A DNA stretch of 64,000 nt from Komarekiella delphini-convector SJRDD-AB1 (GCF_014831675.1 NZ_VJXY01000007.1:1-64000), one strand, 5' to 3'. Positions 36,503 to 46,194 are shown, counted from the stretch's first letter. Program-made: numbers and translations. The notes: generated by a model from the sequence alone, not told the origin.

Positions 36503-38779
36503 ATGGAAAATGAAGCGGCAACGCTCTACTGCCCAAATGAAAACTGTCAGGCTCTCAACCCCCTGACTCACAAGTTTTGCCAGCGATGCTCCACACCCCT
36601 ACCCAAAATTTATCTCTGGGCTGTGGTAGATGGATTGAGTGTGGGTAGCCCTGGAGAAATATTAGCCGATCGCTATTTAGTCATCAATCAATCTGTAGTT
36701 TTAGATACGAAGCCAGGTTTATTACCTCAAACGCCTGAGTTAGATGATGTAGAGGTAATCAGAGCTTATTTGAGGCTAATTCCCTACCGCTTAAATGTAC
36801 CGCAGGTATATGGAGTGTTGCCTCTAACTGACGGGCATTCCCATCAAGAAATCTTACTTTTAGAACAACCACCACTGCTTGTAGATGACATTCAACAAGT
36901 GTATCTATGCAGCAAATTAATTACAGCTTGGCGTGATGCGACATCAATGCGTCAACTAAATTGGCTATGGCAGTTAGCTCATTTGTGGGAACCTCTTTTA
37001 AGTGAAGGCGTCGTTTCTAGCTTGCTTGATCCTGATTTATTGCGGGTAGAAGGGCCATTAGTGCGCTTGTTAGAATTGCGTTTCGACCCCGAAACAGTCC
37101 CAGAACTAACCCAATTAGGAGAATTTTGGCAGCAATTGCTGAGCGAAACCAAGCCAGTCATAGCTGAATTTGTCAGCGTTATTAGCCATTCTTTGATTCA
37201 AGGAGAGATTAACTCACCTGAGCAATTAATCGCAGTTTTAGATCGCGGACTAGCAGAATTAGGGCGATCGCAAACACCCACGATCGCAATTGCGACCAAA
37301 ACCGACACTGGCCCCAGCCGCCAACGTAACGAAGACGCTTGTTACCCCCCCAGTGGCACACTTGTGAGCAAACCACCACAGCCGACAGCCTTAGCAATTG
37401 TCTGTGATGGCATTGGCGGACATGAGGGAGGCAATGTTGCATCAAATTTAGCAATTGAAACGATCCAGCAGCAGGTACAGCAATTAACAAAGGTTCCCTA
37501 CGATCACATAGACCCTCCAATGCTGCTCGCTGATTTAGAATTGGCTGTGGCAGTTGCCAATGACAAAATTAGTCAGCGCAACGATGGAGAAAATCGCCAA
37601 GGGCGTCAACGCATGGGCACAACCTTAGTGATGGCATTGCCCGTTGCTCATGAAATGTATATTACTCATGTTGGCGATAGTCGTGCCTACTGGATTACAC
37701 GCCACGGCTGTTACCAAGTTACTCTTGATGATGATGTCGCTTCCCGCGAGGTACGGCTAGGCTATGCAGTCTACCGCGAGGCTGTGCAACAGAGTGCTTC
37801 TGGCTCTCTTGTGCAGGCTTTGGGGATGAGCCCTAGCACTTCATTGCATCCCACTTCCCAACGATTTATCCTCGATGAAGATGCTGTTTTTCTACTCACA
37901 TCCGATGGTTTGAGTGATTTTGATCGTGTAGAGGAGTCCTGGGAAACAGAAATTTTGCCAATTCTGGCTAGCGAAGTTAATTTAGCAACTGTTGCAGACA
38001 GATTAGTAGAAATCGCCAATACTAAGAATGGACACGATAATGTCACCATCGCTTTAGTACATTATCAACTCCAATACTGGGAACCAGAAATCTCAGTAAA
38101 AGCTGTCATTCCAGACAGTGCCTCAGTAAAAACTGCTGATTTAGCGTCCAGAGGGGCAGGTGGAACAGTTCTAGGCAGCCCCAATCAGAAAACTCAGGTA
38201 ATTCCAGAAAGCAAGCCAGCTAAAACTCCCCAACTACCGCTACAGTTTCTAGTCCCGTTAATATTGGTGGTAGCCGCAGGTTCTCTGGGATACTTTGTGA
38301 TGAAACTGCGATCGCCATCTGTGTCAATTCCATTATTGTCTAGTCCGACTCAACAGCCAACTCCCGCAGCAACACTTGAGACGCGATCGCTGGCTAACCT
38401 TGCAACTGGGTGGGTAATTCAAACTCAGCGTGAAATCCCATTAAGAAACAACCAATCACTTCCCTCTGGTACTTTTTTGGAAGTTATTGAGACAATCCCA
38501 AGTACTAGAACTGCTTCTGGTGGCTCTGAGGTGCAACTACGGCTCTGCTCAAATAAAATCACGCCAACAGCAAATACAAATAAGCCACTAGTATCTTACC
38601 CTGCGGCTGCAACAACACCTTTGCCGCCAGAGAAAACAGTATTGATTGATTTCTCCCAACTGAAACGTTTTGGAGTCTCTGTTTTGCAATCGGACGCACC
38701 AAGTCCATGTAATACTATCACAGCCCCGCCAGTTAGTAATTCACCTGGCTCCAGTTCAACTGAATCAAATACTCGATAA
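36503..38779 (+). CDS. Zinc-ribbon PP2C-type protein phosphatase with C-terminal membrane segment
   Basis: The 758-residue protein begins with a zinc ribbon (Cys10, 15, 26, 29 in YCPNENCQALNP and FCQRC). Residues about 40-250 form a region unlike any I recognise. The PP2C domain runs from about 265 to 525: TGPSRQRNEDACY, VCDGIGGHEGGNVASNLA, MGTTLVMALP, VGDSRAYWI, LLTSDGLSDF and GHDNVTIALVHY supply the metal-binding aspartates. A membrane helix (LQFLVPLILVVAAGSLGYF) lies near 590-610, with a short domain after it. It should remove phosphate from Ser/Thr. Immediately downstream are a CHAT-FHA gene and an unknown, and an FHA-PrsW gene converges on them. Confidence 0.92.
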   Translation: MENEAATLYCPNENCQALNPLTHKFCQRCSTPLPKIYLWAVVDGLSVGSPGEILADRYLVINQSVVLDTKPGLLPQTPELDDVEVIRAYLRLIPYRLNVPQVYGVLPLTDGHSHQEILLLEQPPLLVDDIQQVYLCSKLITAWRDATSMRQLNWLWQLAHLWEPLLSEGVVSSLLDPDLLRVEGPLVRLLELRFDPETVPELTQLGEFWQQLLSETKPVIAEFVSVISHSLIQGEINSPEQLIAVLDRGLAELGRSQTPTIAIATKTDTGPSRQRNEDACYPPSGTLVSKPPQPTALAIVCDGIGGHEGGNVASNLAIETIQQQVQQLTKVPYDHIDPPMLLADLELAVAVANDKISQRNDGENRQGRQRMGTTLVMALPVAHEMYITHVGDSRAYWITRHGCYQVTLDDDVASREVRLGYAVYREAVQQSASGSLVQALGMSPSTSLHPTSQRFILDEDAVFLLTSDGLSDFDRVEESWETEILPILASEVNLATVADRLVEIANTKNGHDNVTIALVHYQLQYWEPEISVKAVIPDSASVKTADLASRGAGGTVLGSPNQKTQVIPESKPAKTPQLPLQFLVPLILVVAAGSLGYFVMKLRSPSVSIPLLSSPTQQPTPAATLETRSLANLATGWVIQTQREIPLRNNQSLPSGTFLEVIETIPSTRTASGGSEVQLRLCSNKITPTANTNKPLVSYPAAATTPLPPEKTVLIDFSQLKRFGVSVLQSDAPSPCNTITAPPVSNSPGSSSTESNTR

Positions 38780-38901
38780 ACTGGTAGAAACCTGAAATAA
38801 TACAGGTAATAACTAAAATGAAAAATTTACAAGGTGAAGTTTTAACCTTGAGAAATTGTTATTTGAAATGATTGGTTTTTAGCTTGTAGTTTAATGAATC
38901 C

Positions 38902-40479
38902 ATGCCATCCCTGAATCTGGCGATCGCCCGTCTCCTAAACACTGGCACTGACAACTTCGCCATTTGGGTGGTCAAAGCTCCCTATCCTAGTGGCTATGTT
39001 CTACGTGACTGTGTATGGCCTGATGAACTCACTCAAGTCTGGCAAGAATGGCAGCAAATGTTTGCTGGTCATAGTCGCTTAGATATTTCCCCTTCAAAAT
39101 ATGGGCGGGCCCCATCCCCCATTAACTTAGTTTCACCCCCTTCAAGTCAGATGACGGGGCCTTACAGTAGTCGTCTGATGCAATATTTAGGAATAAGTTT
39201 ATGGCGTTGGGTATTCGACGGATCAATTCTCGGTAGTCTGGAACGTAGTCGCGGCATTGCTATGGGTCAGCATACACAATTACGCTTTCGACTGGAAATT
39301 CGTGACCCGGATCTGATCGCTCTGCCTTGGGAAATTATGCAGCGTGAGCCTGGTCAATCTGCTATGTCCTTGTCTCAAGATTTGCTATTTAGTCGCACCA
39401 GCAGTGAAGTTGACCCCCTGCCATATTTGCGAACTGACCAGGCTTTAAGTATCCTGCTTGTTTTGGGTCATGATGATAACCTGCAACTAAAACAAGAAGC
39501 CGCTATTTTACAGCAAACTCTTGCAGATGCCGCGACCATAGCTGGCAATTTCCAGAGATATGCACCCTGCATCGTGAATACGCTTCTGCAACCAACCCCG
39601 CAGGAGTTGATTCAAGAGCTAGAAACTAAAGCATACAATGTCTTTTTTTATGCTGGTCATGGTTTGCCTGGGCCAGACGGAGGGTTACTGTTTTTACGCC
39701 CAGAGATGACCCTGAATGGTATAGAATTAGCGCAAGTATTGACGCGTACAGGTGTGAAATTGGCGGTTTTTAATGCTTGTTGGGGAGCACAACCCGCTGC
39801 GATCAATCACCAAGCTGTGCCTGCTAGCAGTTTAGCAGAAGTACTCATCCGTCATGGTGTGCCTGCTGTTTTAGGGATGCGCGACGAAATTGCTGACCAT
39901 GAAAGCCACAGTTTTATTCAAGCTTTTACCGAAGCTTTGCGATCGCGCAAGCCAATTGATGAAGCTGTAGCACAGGCCAGACAGGAATTATTAACTATAT
40001 ATAAATTCAATCAACCAGCTTGGACTTTACCTGTTCTCTACCTGCATCCAGATTTTAATGGTGAACTTATTAAAAGCTTTGATGAAGGAATTACGGAATT
40101 ACCCGATACTGCTATCCCTGAAATCGGTTCCCCGGTTCCCACTGCTTCTTTGCGATCGCTTTCTCCAAGTGGTATAACCTGGTCTTTACGTTCTGGAGTC
40201 ACTCGCATCGGTCGCACGAGAGATAATGATATTGTCATCCCAGAACCGTCGGTTTCTAAACGCCACGCTGAAATCTTATGTCGTAACACTCTCACCGATG
40301 CTACGCTGGTGCGAACTTATTACTTGCAAGATTTATCTACATACGGCACAACCTGGTTTTTAGCTCCTAATGGTTGGCAACAAATCCTCCGCGAGGAAGT
40401 CCCATTGAAATCAGGAATGCAGTTAAAGTTTGGTAGTGCTAGAGGCGAAACCTGGGAGTTTATTATTGAAGATTCTTAA
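38902..40479 (+). CDS. CHAT caspase-like protease fused to an FHA domain
   Basis: The 525-residue protein has a CHAT peptidase core: strand ALSILLVLG near 181, catalytic His253 in FFYAGHGLPGPDG, and catalytic Cys293 in AVFNACWGAQP, followed by SSLAEVLIRHGVPAVLGMRD and HSFIQAFTEAL. From about 425 to the end is an FHA domain: TRIGRTRDNDIVIPEPSVSK with RHAEI (Arg438, Ser452, His455), then LQDLSTYGTTWF. FHA domains bind phosphothreonine. The reading is a protease directed to, or switched by, phosphoproteins; both catalytic residues are intact. It follows the PP2C gene by 122 bp. Confidence 0.9.
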   Translation: MPSLNLAIARLLNTGTDNFAIWVVKAPYPSGYVLRDCVWPDELTQVWQEWQQMFAGHSRLDISPSKYGRAPSPINLVSPPSSQMTGPYSSRLMQYLGISLWRWVFDGSILGSLERSRGIAMGQHTQLRFRLEIRDPDLIALPWEIMQREPGQSAMSLSQDLLFSRTSSEVDPLPYLRTDQALSILLVLGHDDNLQLKQEAAILQQTLADAATIAGNFQRYAPCIVNTLLQPTPQELIQELETKAYNVFFYAGHGLPGPDGGLLFLRPEMTLNGIELAQVLTRTGVKLAVFNACWGAQPAAINHQAVPASSLAEVLIRHGVPAVLGMRDEIADHESHSFIQAFTEALRSRKPIDEAVAQARQELLTIYKFNQPAWTLPVLYLHPDFNGELIKSFDEGITELPDTAIPEIGSPVPTASLRSLSPSGITWSLRSGVTRIGRTRDNDIVIPEPSVSKRHAEILCRNTLTDATLVRTYYLQDLSTYGTTWFLAPNGWQQILREEVPLKSGMQLKFGSARGETWEFIIEDS

Positions 40480-40619
40480 CTCAAGGTATAGCAGAAATGA
40501 TATTTCAGTCATTAACATCAGCCTTTAGAACCTGCGTTTAGTATAGGGAAAAACAACTTGGTTTTTGCGGAAATCTGATCCTTGCAGTTGTAGCTGTCAA
40601 TACCGCTAATTAATCAATC

Positions 40620-41279
40620 ATGAGGCAAAAAATGAATAATAAAATCAACAGCTTTAACACTTCCAACTCTTTGCCGTCTCAAGTAGATTTAGAGTTTTTA
40701 GAAGCGTTATTGGAATCAGAGGATATTACTTATCCCTGGAATCCGGCTGATGAGGAGTCTGAAGCTTATTTTCACGAACTAGAACAGCAATTTGTTATCC
40801 CAGATTGGCTAGAGGATGAACTGACAACAAGATCAGAAAGTTTTTACAACCATCTAGATACAATTTGGTCTGGTGTTCCAGAATCTTCAGGTTACGAGCA
40901 TACTACAAAACAAGCACTTGATCTTAATCTTCAAGAAACTTTACAAAATACTTTTGCTCCCTGTGTCCCCCAAGTTTGGCTCAACGCGATCGCCAAGAAA
41001 GCTGCTGAAATTTTTGCGCCTCACCAATCAATAGGCGGCCAGCTGGTTGAGTGCGTTCAGAGTGTACTACCAACTTGGGGAGCAGATGACCTATTGGTCT
41101 TAGCCCGTCCTCTTGCCTACTCTATGCGAAGCAAAGAACCGCAAAATGTAGCATCCGTAATTAGTAATCTTGAAAATCGTGAGTGGAAAACTTTATCAGA
41201 AATAGAGCAAGCTAAAGTTAGTTTGGCGATCGCTTACTATGCTTTAAATCAACTCAACAGCTTTCAGCCTAAACCATAA
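40620..41279 (+). CDS. Conserved hypothetical acidic protein next to CHAT-FHA gene
   Basis: The 219-residue protein is acidic in its first half (LEALLESEDITYPWNPADEE, QQFVIPDWLEDEL) and helical in the second (CVPQVWLNAIAKKAAEIF, ADDLLVLARPLAYSMRSK). It has no membrane segment or known motif. Two starts are possible, 40620 and 40632. Its position after the CHAT-FHA gene suggests a partner, adaptor or substrate of that protease (inference). Confidence 0.68.
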   Translation: MRQKMNNKINSFNTSNSLPSQVDLEFLEALLESEDITYPWNPADEESEAYFHELEQQFVIPDWLEDELTTRSESFYNHLDTIWSGVPESSGYEHTTKQALDLNLQETLQNTFAPCVPQVWLNAIAKKAAEIFAPHQSIGGQLVECVQSVLPTWGADDLLVLARPLAYSMRSKEPQNVASVISNLENREWKTLSEIEQAKVSLAIAYYALNQLNSFQPKP

Positions 41280-41528
41280 CTTCAGCCTGTATCTATTCCT
41301 TTGATCTCACATTATTTTTGATTAGATTTAGGGGGCAAGTATGTATGATGTCTGTAAGTGGAGTAATGCTTGTGTTAAAAGTATTACAGTTCTCTTATTT
41401 TCTTCCTTCAGATATAGAAACCCCAATTTAATTTTACAATAAGTTTATTGTCAGAATACCGCCATCTATCCCAAGACACAAATAGTTAGTCAAGAGTCAA
41501 GAGTTATTATTCTCCCCCTGCCCCTCTG

Positions 41529-42908
41529 CTACTTTGGCCCCAAAAAGCGAGTTGCAAAATTTTGCGATCGCGTTGGTGACAGCGCCCGTGCTTTGAGAAT
41601 TGCCGCCATCAAAAAGGCGTAAGACAAAACCCCAACAACCACTAACAGCAGAGCGTTGATAGATCCTGTAGCATTCCATAAAGCGTGAAGTGCAGCGGCG
41701 CTCAGATAACCAACCAAAAGAATCTGCCAACTCCTACTGGGTTTGAGCACAGCCAAACCAATAAAATAGCCCAAATACCCACTGTAAGCCATGTGTCCGG
41801 CGACAGAGCCTAAAATTCGCGGAATAAGTAATTGTAAACCCACCAATTGACCAGTTCCGATGTCCACCTGTTGGGTAACATTTTGAGTGATATCTGGCAC
41901 ATATTGTCCGAGAGTTTCCAATAGAGTAAAACCTACAGCAGAAGCCGTTCCTAGAAGAATGCCATCTAGAGGTTCCCAAACACCTATGCGTTCCCGCCAA
42001 GGTGAGGACAGTATTCTTCCAATAAAAAACGCTCCTAGTACAGGTAATGCCTTGAGTAATTCCTCCATTAACCCCGCACCAAAAAACATTCGCACTAGCA
42101 ACTCTGTAAAGGTTGTAGAGTCTTGAGGCGAAGATAAGTTACCAGGCAGAATGCCGCGAAATACGAAGATAAAGAAATTCAACAGAGGACTGAGCAAAAT
42201 TAGCGTTGTGCTTAATGCGGTAGCCATTAGCACCCACCAAGGCTTTTGTTTACCGCAAAGTTGGTAAACAAAATAGTAAGCAGCAGAAGCTATGTAAGTC
42301 GCTACTATAACTTGATTGGCTTGGGGTTGACCTACCGTAGCAAACATCAGTACCACAAAGACTACCGTCAGTATTCCTGGTACGAGGTAAGCTTTACGAG
42401 TCAAATCTTTACCAGTGGAAATAATTGGAAACAGTTGAGTAAAGCTAACCGAATCTGGCGGCTTTAATTGTGTGTGGTTGTAGTAGTTTGTCGCCGAAGG
42501 CAATGGTGTGACTTGGTTAGCCGACATTACTGTTGCTTGAGAAGTGAATTCATACTCAAAAACGAATTGCGGCCCATCAGTACCCAGAGAAATGCGATCG
42601 CCAGGGTGCAATTCCTGACACCCGTACAAACGCTGTCCATTTAAATAAGTGCCATTAGCACTATTCAAATCACAAACCAACCAGCTGAATTTGCTATCTG
42701 GTGATGAAGAGAGGGGACGAACCACTGCATGACGACGAGATACCATCCGGTGCATCATGGCATCCAAGACAACTTGGCAGCTGGGGTCGCGTCCAATTAC
42801 CATCTCTTTACTGGGAGGGAGCGAGTAGCGAGATTCTGACCCAGAAGGTGCTCCATTACCAGACACTAGCCGCAGAAATGCATTTTGTCTTGCGTTTTTG
42901 CCTGTCAT
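41529..42908 (-). CDS. FHA domain fused to a PrsW-family intramembrane protease
   Basis: Residues about 20-120 form an FHA domain: MVIGRDPSCQVVLD (Gly39, Arg40), MVSRRHAVV (Ser57, His60) and CDLNSANGTYLNGQRL. Eight or so membrane segments follow from 172. The PrsW metalloprotease motifs are present: MEELLKALP (Glu282, Glu283, Lys286), GFTLLET (Glu331), GHMAYSGYLGYF (His372) and LHALWN (His408). PrsW cleaves anti-sigma factors in Bacillus; here the FHA domain should recruit phosphothreonine proteins to the membrane protease. It converges on the PP2C/CHAT-FHA genes. Confidence 0.9.
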   Translation of the reverse strand: MTGKNARQNAFLRLVSGNGAPSGSESRYSLPPSKEMVIGRDPSCQVVLDAMMHRMVSRRHAVVRPLSSSPDSKFSWLVCDLNSANGTYLNGQRLYGCQELHPGDRISLGTDGPQFVFEYEFTSQATVMSANQVTPLPSATNYYNHTQLKPPDSVSFTQLFPIISTGKDLTRKAYLVPGILTVVFVVLMFATVGQPQANQVIVATYIASAAYYFVYQLCGKQKPWWVLMATALSTTLILLSPLLNFFIFVFRGILPGNLSSPQDSTTFTELLVRMFFGAGLMEELLKALPVLGAFFIGRILSSPWRERIGVWEPLDGILLGTASAVGFTLLETLGQYVPDITQNVTQQVDIGTGQLVGLQLLIPRILGSVAGHMAYSGYLGYFIGLAVLKPSRSWQILLVGYLSAAALHALWNATGSINALLLVVVGVLSYAFLMAAILKARALSPTRSQNFATRFLGPK

Positions 42909-43383
42909 CGAGTTGAGTACGTTTCTAAAATTATTCTTAAAATACTTTGGCAGTAGGACTTAACCTTAGCCACATCAACACAACATTACTAAATACACTA
43001 TAGCTTCACTCACTGCTAATAAATTCAAAATCATTAAAGTTCTGATTGATGGAAGCCATTGCTTCGATTTGTCTCAAAATTTAAAATTGTTTTACCAATG
43101 TTAATAAGCATTTAGGCTGTTAGTAGCGTTTCCTGTGTCTATGTCAGGTTTATTAATCATAGTCTATAAATTATCTACTCCTGACACTCTACTGCAAATT
43201 AAACGCATGATAATTTGTCAGAAAATAGTAGTTTTTACCACATTTAGTCGTATTCAAAAAAGATAAAATTATCAGCGGTCTATTGCCAGTTCTTTTTCCC
43301 ACTGACAACAGACTGCTGACTACTGATAATTTTCAGACTTGAATGATTAGGCAAACAACTTGGGAGTTAACTTTTGCTAACAC
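42909..43383. other. AT-rich spacer upstream of the FHA-PrsW gene
   Basis: The 475 bp should hold the promoter of the minus-strand FHA-PrsW gene. I see no gene and no strong repeat. Confidence 0.5.
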
Positions 43384-43986
43384 TTAATTAACTGTAGCTA
43401 GTTCCGAGTGTTCAACCTTAGTTCCAAGTACTTTGAGAAATTCTGCCAGCCAACGCGGGTGAGCAGGCCAAGCTGGTGCTGTCACTAAGTTGCTGTCAAC
43501 TATTGCCTCATTGATCGGGATATTTACGTAGATACCTCCAGCTATATGTACATCTGGACGGCAAGCAGGATAAGCAGTACATCTCTTGCCTTGCAGTACA
43601 TCAGCAGCCGCCAATAATTGTAAGCCGTGGCAGATAGCAGCAATAGGCTTATTTGCTTGAGCAAAGTGACGAGTTATTTCTAGTACCTGTTGATTCAGAC
43701 GGATATATTCTGGTGCTCGTCCTCCAGGGATAACTAAAGCATCGTAAGTTTCAGCTTCTACTTGTGCAAACGTAGCGTTTAAACTAAAGTTATGGCCGGG
43801 TTTTTCACTATAAGTTTGGTCGCCCTCAAAGTCATGAATAGCTGTCCGCACCTGATCGCCAGCTTTCTTATCGGGACAAACTGCATGAACTGTATGTCCC
43901 ACCATTTGCAACGCTTGGAAAGGAACCATTACCTCATAGTCTTCCACATAGTCCCCAACGAGCATTAAAATCTTTTTCGCAGCCAT
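43384..43986 (-). CDS. DJ-1/PfpI-family protein
   Basis: The 200-residue protein has the PfpI fold: [35 protein letters not shown], and the nucleophile elbow [16 protein letters not shown], with the catalytic Cys and following His. Members act as glyoxalase/deglycase-like stress enzymes or amidases; the specific activity is unclear. A 13-mer like the putative MarR sites occurs 341 bp upstream, at 44327. Confidence 0.9.
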   Translation of the reverse strand: MAAKKILMLVGDYVEDYEVMVPFQALQMVGHTVHAVCPDKKAGDQVRTAIHDFEGDQTYSEKPGHNFSLNATFAQVEAETYDALVIPGGRAPEYIRLNQQVLEITRHFAQANKPIAAICHGLQLLAAADVLQGKRCTAYPACRPDVHIAGGIYVNIPINEAIVDSNLVTAPAWPAHPRWLAEFLKVLGTKVEHSELATVN

Positions 43987-44398
43987 TTTTTAGTATCCTC
44001 ATTTATTAGTCAATAGTTTAGAGTTATTTTAAAGGCTCAGATTCCCAACTTTTTTATAGAAGTCGGAAATCTTGTTATTCACGAATGATTTAGGATGGCT
44101 TACCACCAAATAGGTTGGTAAAAGAACAGGATTGGCGTTAGCGATCGCTCGTCAAATTGTTAAATAAACCCATAGTGGCAAGTTAAACTGTAACTCTGTT
44201 CTTAATAAGGGCACAGAATTTATAATTGAGATTCCTTGTGCTTGATGGCTAATTTCTTTTTTTCTTCTTCAGCTCATTTCCTCCTGATATCAATTCTTCA
44301 AAATAGGGCAACAGATTCAAATAATGTTACGCAGACTAAATCTGACGCCTCTTAATTACGTTAGCTTGACGGGGCGTAGACCCAGAGCGAATTAAGCA
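43987..44398. other. Spacer between the PfpI gene and rsmG
   Basis: No gene is seen. TTACGCAGACTAA at 44327-44339 matches the motif found three times around marR. The PfpI promoter is probably near 43990-44150. Confidence 0.5.
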
Positions 44399-45148
44399 TT
44401 ACAAAGGTTTTTGAGTAGGTACACCAACAGCACGAGGAAAATTAGCTGGCGTGGTTGCTGTTTTACGCAAATACAAACAGTGACGGATGCTTGTACTAAT
44501 AGGAGTAAGAAATTGCTCTATTGATTCAACAACTCCACCTAACTGCTTAACAGTAGTTTGCAAAGTGGTTATTTCATCTTCTGTGCAATTACCACGATAA
44601 ATTATGGCTAACCCACCCTGGTTAAGCAATGGTAGGGCATACTCTGCACAAACGGATACTGTACCAACAGCACGGATCAAAGCAATATCGTAGCTTTGTC
44701 GGTGCTGGGATTGTTGACCTATTTCTTCTGCTCTACCCATGAGAGTGTTGGTATTGGTAAGAGCAAGTTCGGTCAATATTTTTTCGATAAAAGTAATTTT
44801 TTTCCGAGTAGAATCCAAAAGAGTAACTGTGCAATTAGGTACAGCAATTCCTACCGGAATCCCTGGAAAACCTGCACCTGTGCCAATATCAATTACAGAC
44901 GCACCCGTTTGTAGAGAAGAGATAAATCGCATTTGGGGCGCAATTCCTCGCAAAGAATCCCACAGATGTTTTTCCCAAAACTCGTGGGGTTCGGTAATGC
45001 GAGTCAAATTCAATTGGCGATTTCCTTCCAGGATTAATTCATAAAGCCTCTGGAATTGTGCTTGCTGTTGAGCAGTTGGTTGCCAATTCAGAGTTTGCTG
45101 CCATATCTCTGGCATTTCTGGCAGTAAGGGAGTTGTTGGGTTTGTCAT
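44399..45148 (-). CDS. rsmG: 16S rRNA (guanine-527-N7)-methyltransferase RsmG
   Basis: The 249-residue protein has the RsmG pattern: NRQLNLTRITEPHEFWEKHL, the SAM-binding VIDIGTGAGFPGIPVGI, LLDSTRKKITFIEKI, GRAEEIG and RAVGTVSVCAEYALPLL. It methylates G527 in the 530 loop of 16S rRNA. The length and N-terminus are as in other cyanobacteria. It stands alone. Confidence 0.95.
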   Translation of the reverse strand: MTNPTTPLLPEMPEIWQQTLNWQPTAQQQAQFQRLYELILEGNRQLNLTRITEPHEFWEKHLWDSLRGIAPQMRFISSLQTGASVIDIGTGAGFPGIPVGIAVPNCTVTLLDSTRKKITFIEKILTELALTNTNTLMGRAEEIGQQSQHRQSYDIALIRAVGTVSVCAEYALPLLNQGGLAIIYRGNCTEDEITTLQTTVKQLGGVVESIEQFLTPISTSIRHCLYLRKTATTPANFPRAVGVPTQKPL

Positions 45149-45273
45149 TTGTCATTGGTCATTAGTTTTGCTCCTCTTGCCTTCCCTGCTCCCTCTGCTC
45201 CCCCTATTTCCTCAATTTTGGATTTACAATTTTGCGGAAAGTCTGGGCGGAGGTTTCCGACGCTCGCGGACTC

Positions 45274-45312
45274 GCTCTAAGCGAAGCCATGCCGAAGGCT
45301 TTACGCTGCGCT
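45274..45312. repeat. Dispersed repeat B, copy 2
   Basis: GCTCTAAGCGAAGCCATGCC followed by GAAGGCTTTACGCTGCGCT matches the copy at 8201 with a few changes. Confidence 0.75.
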
Positions 45313-45334
45313 ATCCGATGGTCTGTTCACTGCC

Positions 45335-45406
45335 GAGAGGCGCAAAGCCTTGCGCCTCTCCTTTGTGTCCTCTGGACACAAGGCAACCGTTCTAAAAGAA
45401 CGGTTG
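45335..45406. repeat. Three consecutive hairpins
   Basis: Stem 1 is GAGAGGCGCAA/TTGCGCCTCTC (45335-45360, 11 bp, 4-base loop). Stem 2 is TTGTGTCC/GGACACAA (45363-45381, 3-base loop). Stem 3 is CAACCGTTCT/AGAACGGTTG (45384-45406, 10 bp, 3-base loop). The stems abut with almost no spacing. Confidence 0.85.
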
Positions 45407-45466
45407 GGCAGTAAGACCCGCATAGCGAACAGAACTTTCCAAGACGGATTTTAGATTATTCAATCC

Positions 45467-45498
45467 AAAATCTAAAATCTAAAATCTAAAATCTAAAA
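45467..45498. repeat. AAAATCT heptamer tandem repeat
   Basis: Four exact AAAATCT units with a partial fifth, a typical heptameric repeat of this group of cyanobacteria. Confidence 0.9.
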
Positions 45499-45519
45499 TT
45501 CTGCTCTCCCTACTCTATT

Positions 45520-46194
45520 TCACGCTGTCGGTTGGGGTTCTTTGACTTTGGCTCTTAGAGTTTCTGGGTCAATTGATTCTAGTTCACCGTGGTTGAGTGT
45601 CCAGCAACGATCTGCGATCGCCAAAAGATCACCAGCATCGTGTGTCACTATCAACAATGTCCAATCTTGTTTCAGTTTTGCTAATAAATTTACCAGTTGC
45701 CGACGCATTGACCAATCTAATCCAGCTGTTGGTTCATCTAACAATAGTAAATTTGGCTGGCGAATTAATTGCACTGCCAAAGCTAAACGTCGTTGCTGAC
45801 CACCACTCAAAGCATAAGGTGCTGCCGAAAGTGATAAATGCTCTAATCCTACTTCACTTAGTGCCTGTCTGACTCGCTCTGACCCTAATTCAGGATGCCC
45901 TAAACGCAATTCTTCTAAAATCGAACCACCGCAAAAATGCCGCTCTGGAAACTGAAATACTAACCCAGCCAATTGTTGTAGCTGTTCGGCTATGAGTTCT
46001 TGTTCTCGCCACAAGACTGCACCAGAAGTAGGTTCGGCTAGTCCCGACAAAATTTCTAGTAAGGTACTTTTACCAGAACCACTAGGGCCAATAATCAGAC
46101 CTAGCTGCTGGGGTGCTAATTCTAGGTTGATTGATTTGAGAATCGCTGTTGGGCAAGCTGTTGGGTGATAAGTTAGATTTCTAAGATAGAGCAT
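45520..46194 (-). CDS. ABC transporter ATPase, ECF/CbiO-like
   Basis: The 224-residue protein has Walker A GPSGSGKST, Q-loop FQFPERHF, signature LSGGQQRR, Walker B LLLLDEPTAGLD and switch His in VTHD. The FQFPERHF Q-loop is characteristic of energy-coupling-factor ATPases that drive vitamin or metal uptake. No membrane partner is adjacent, so it probably works with components encoded elsewhere. Confidence 0.9.
   Translation of the reverse strand: MLYLRNLTYHPTACPTAILKSINLELAPQQLGLIIGPSGSGKSTLLEILSGLAEPTSGAVLWREQELIAEQLQQLAGLVFQFPERHFCGGSILEELRLGHPELGSERVRQALSEVGLEHLSLSAAPYALSGGQQRRLALAVQLIRQPNLLLLDEPTAGLDWSMRRQLVNLLAKLKQDWTLLIVTHDAGDLLAIADRCWTLNHGELESIDPETLRAKVKEPQPTA

Larger units (their letters stand above)
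45149..45519. other. Repeat-packed spacer
   Basis: The spacer contains a C/T-rich low-complexity run (45168-45212), repeat B (45274-45312), three consecutive perfect or near-perfect hairpins (45335-45406) and a tandem AAAATCT heptamer (45467-45498). The 60-75 codon frames across it are repeat-derived. Confidence 0.7.

Noticed and set aside
45168..45414. Plus-strand frames of 60-75 codons
   Set aside because: They translate low-complexity DNA and hairpin repeats.
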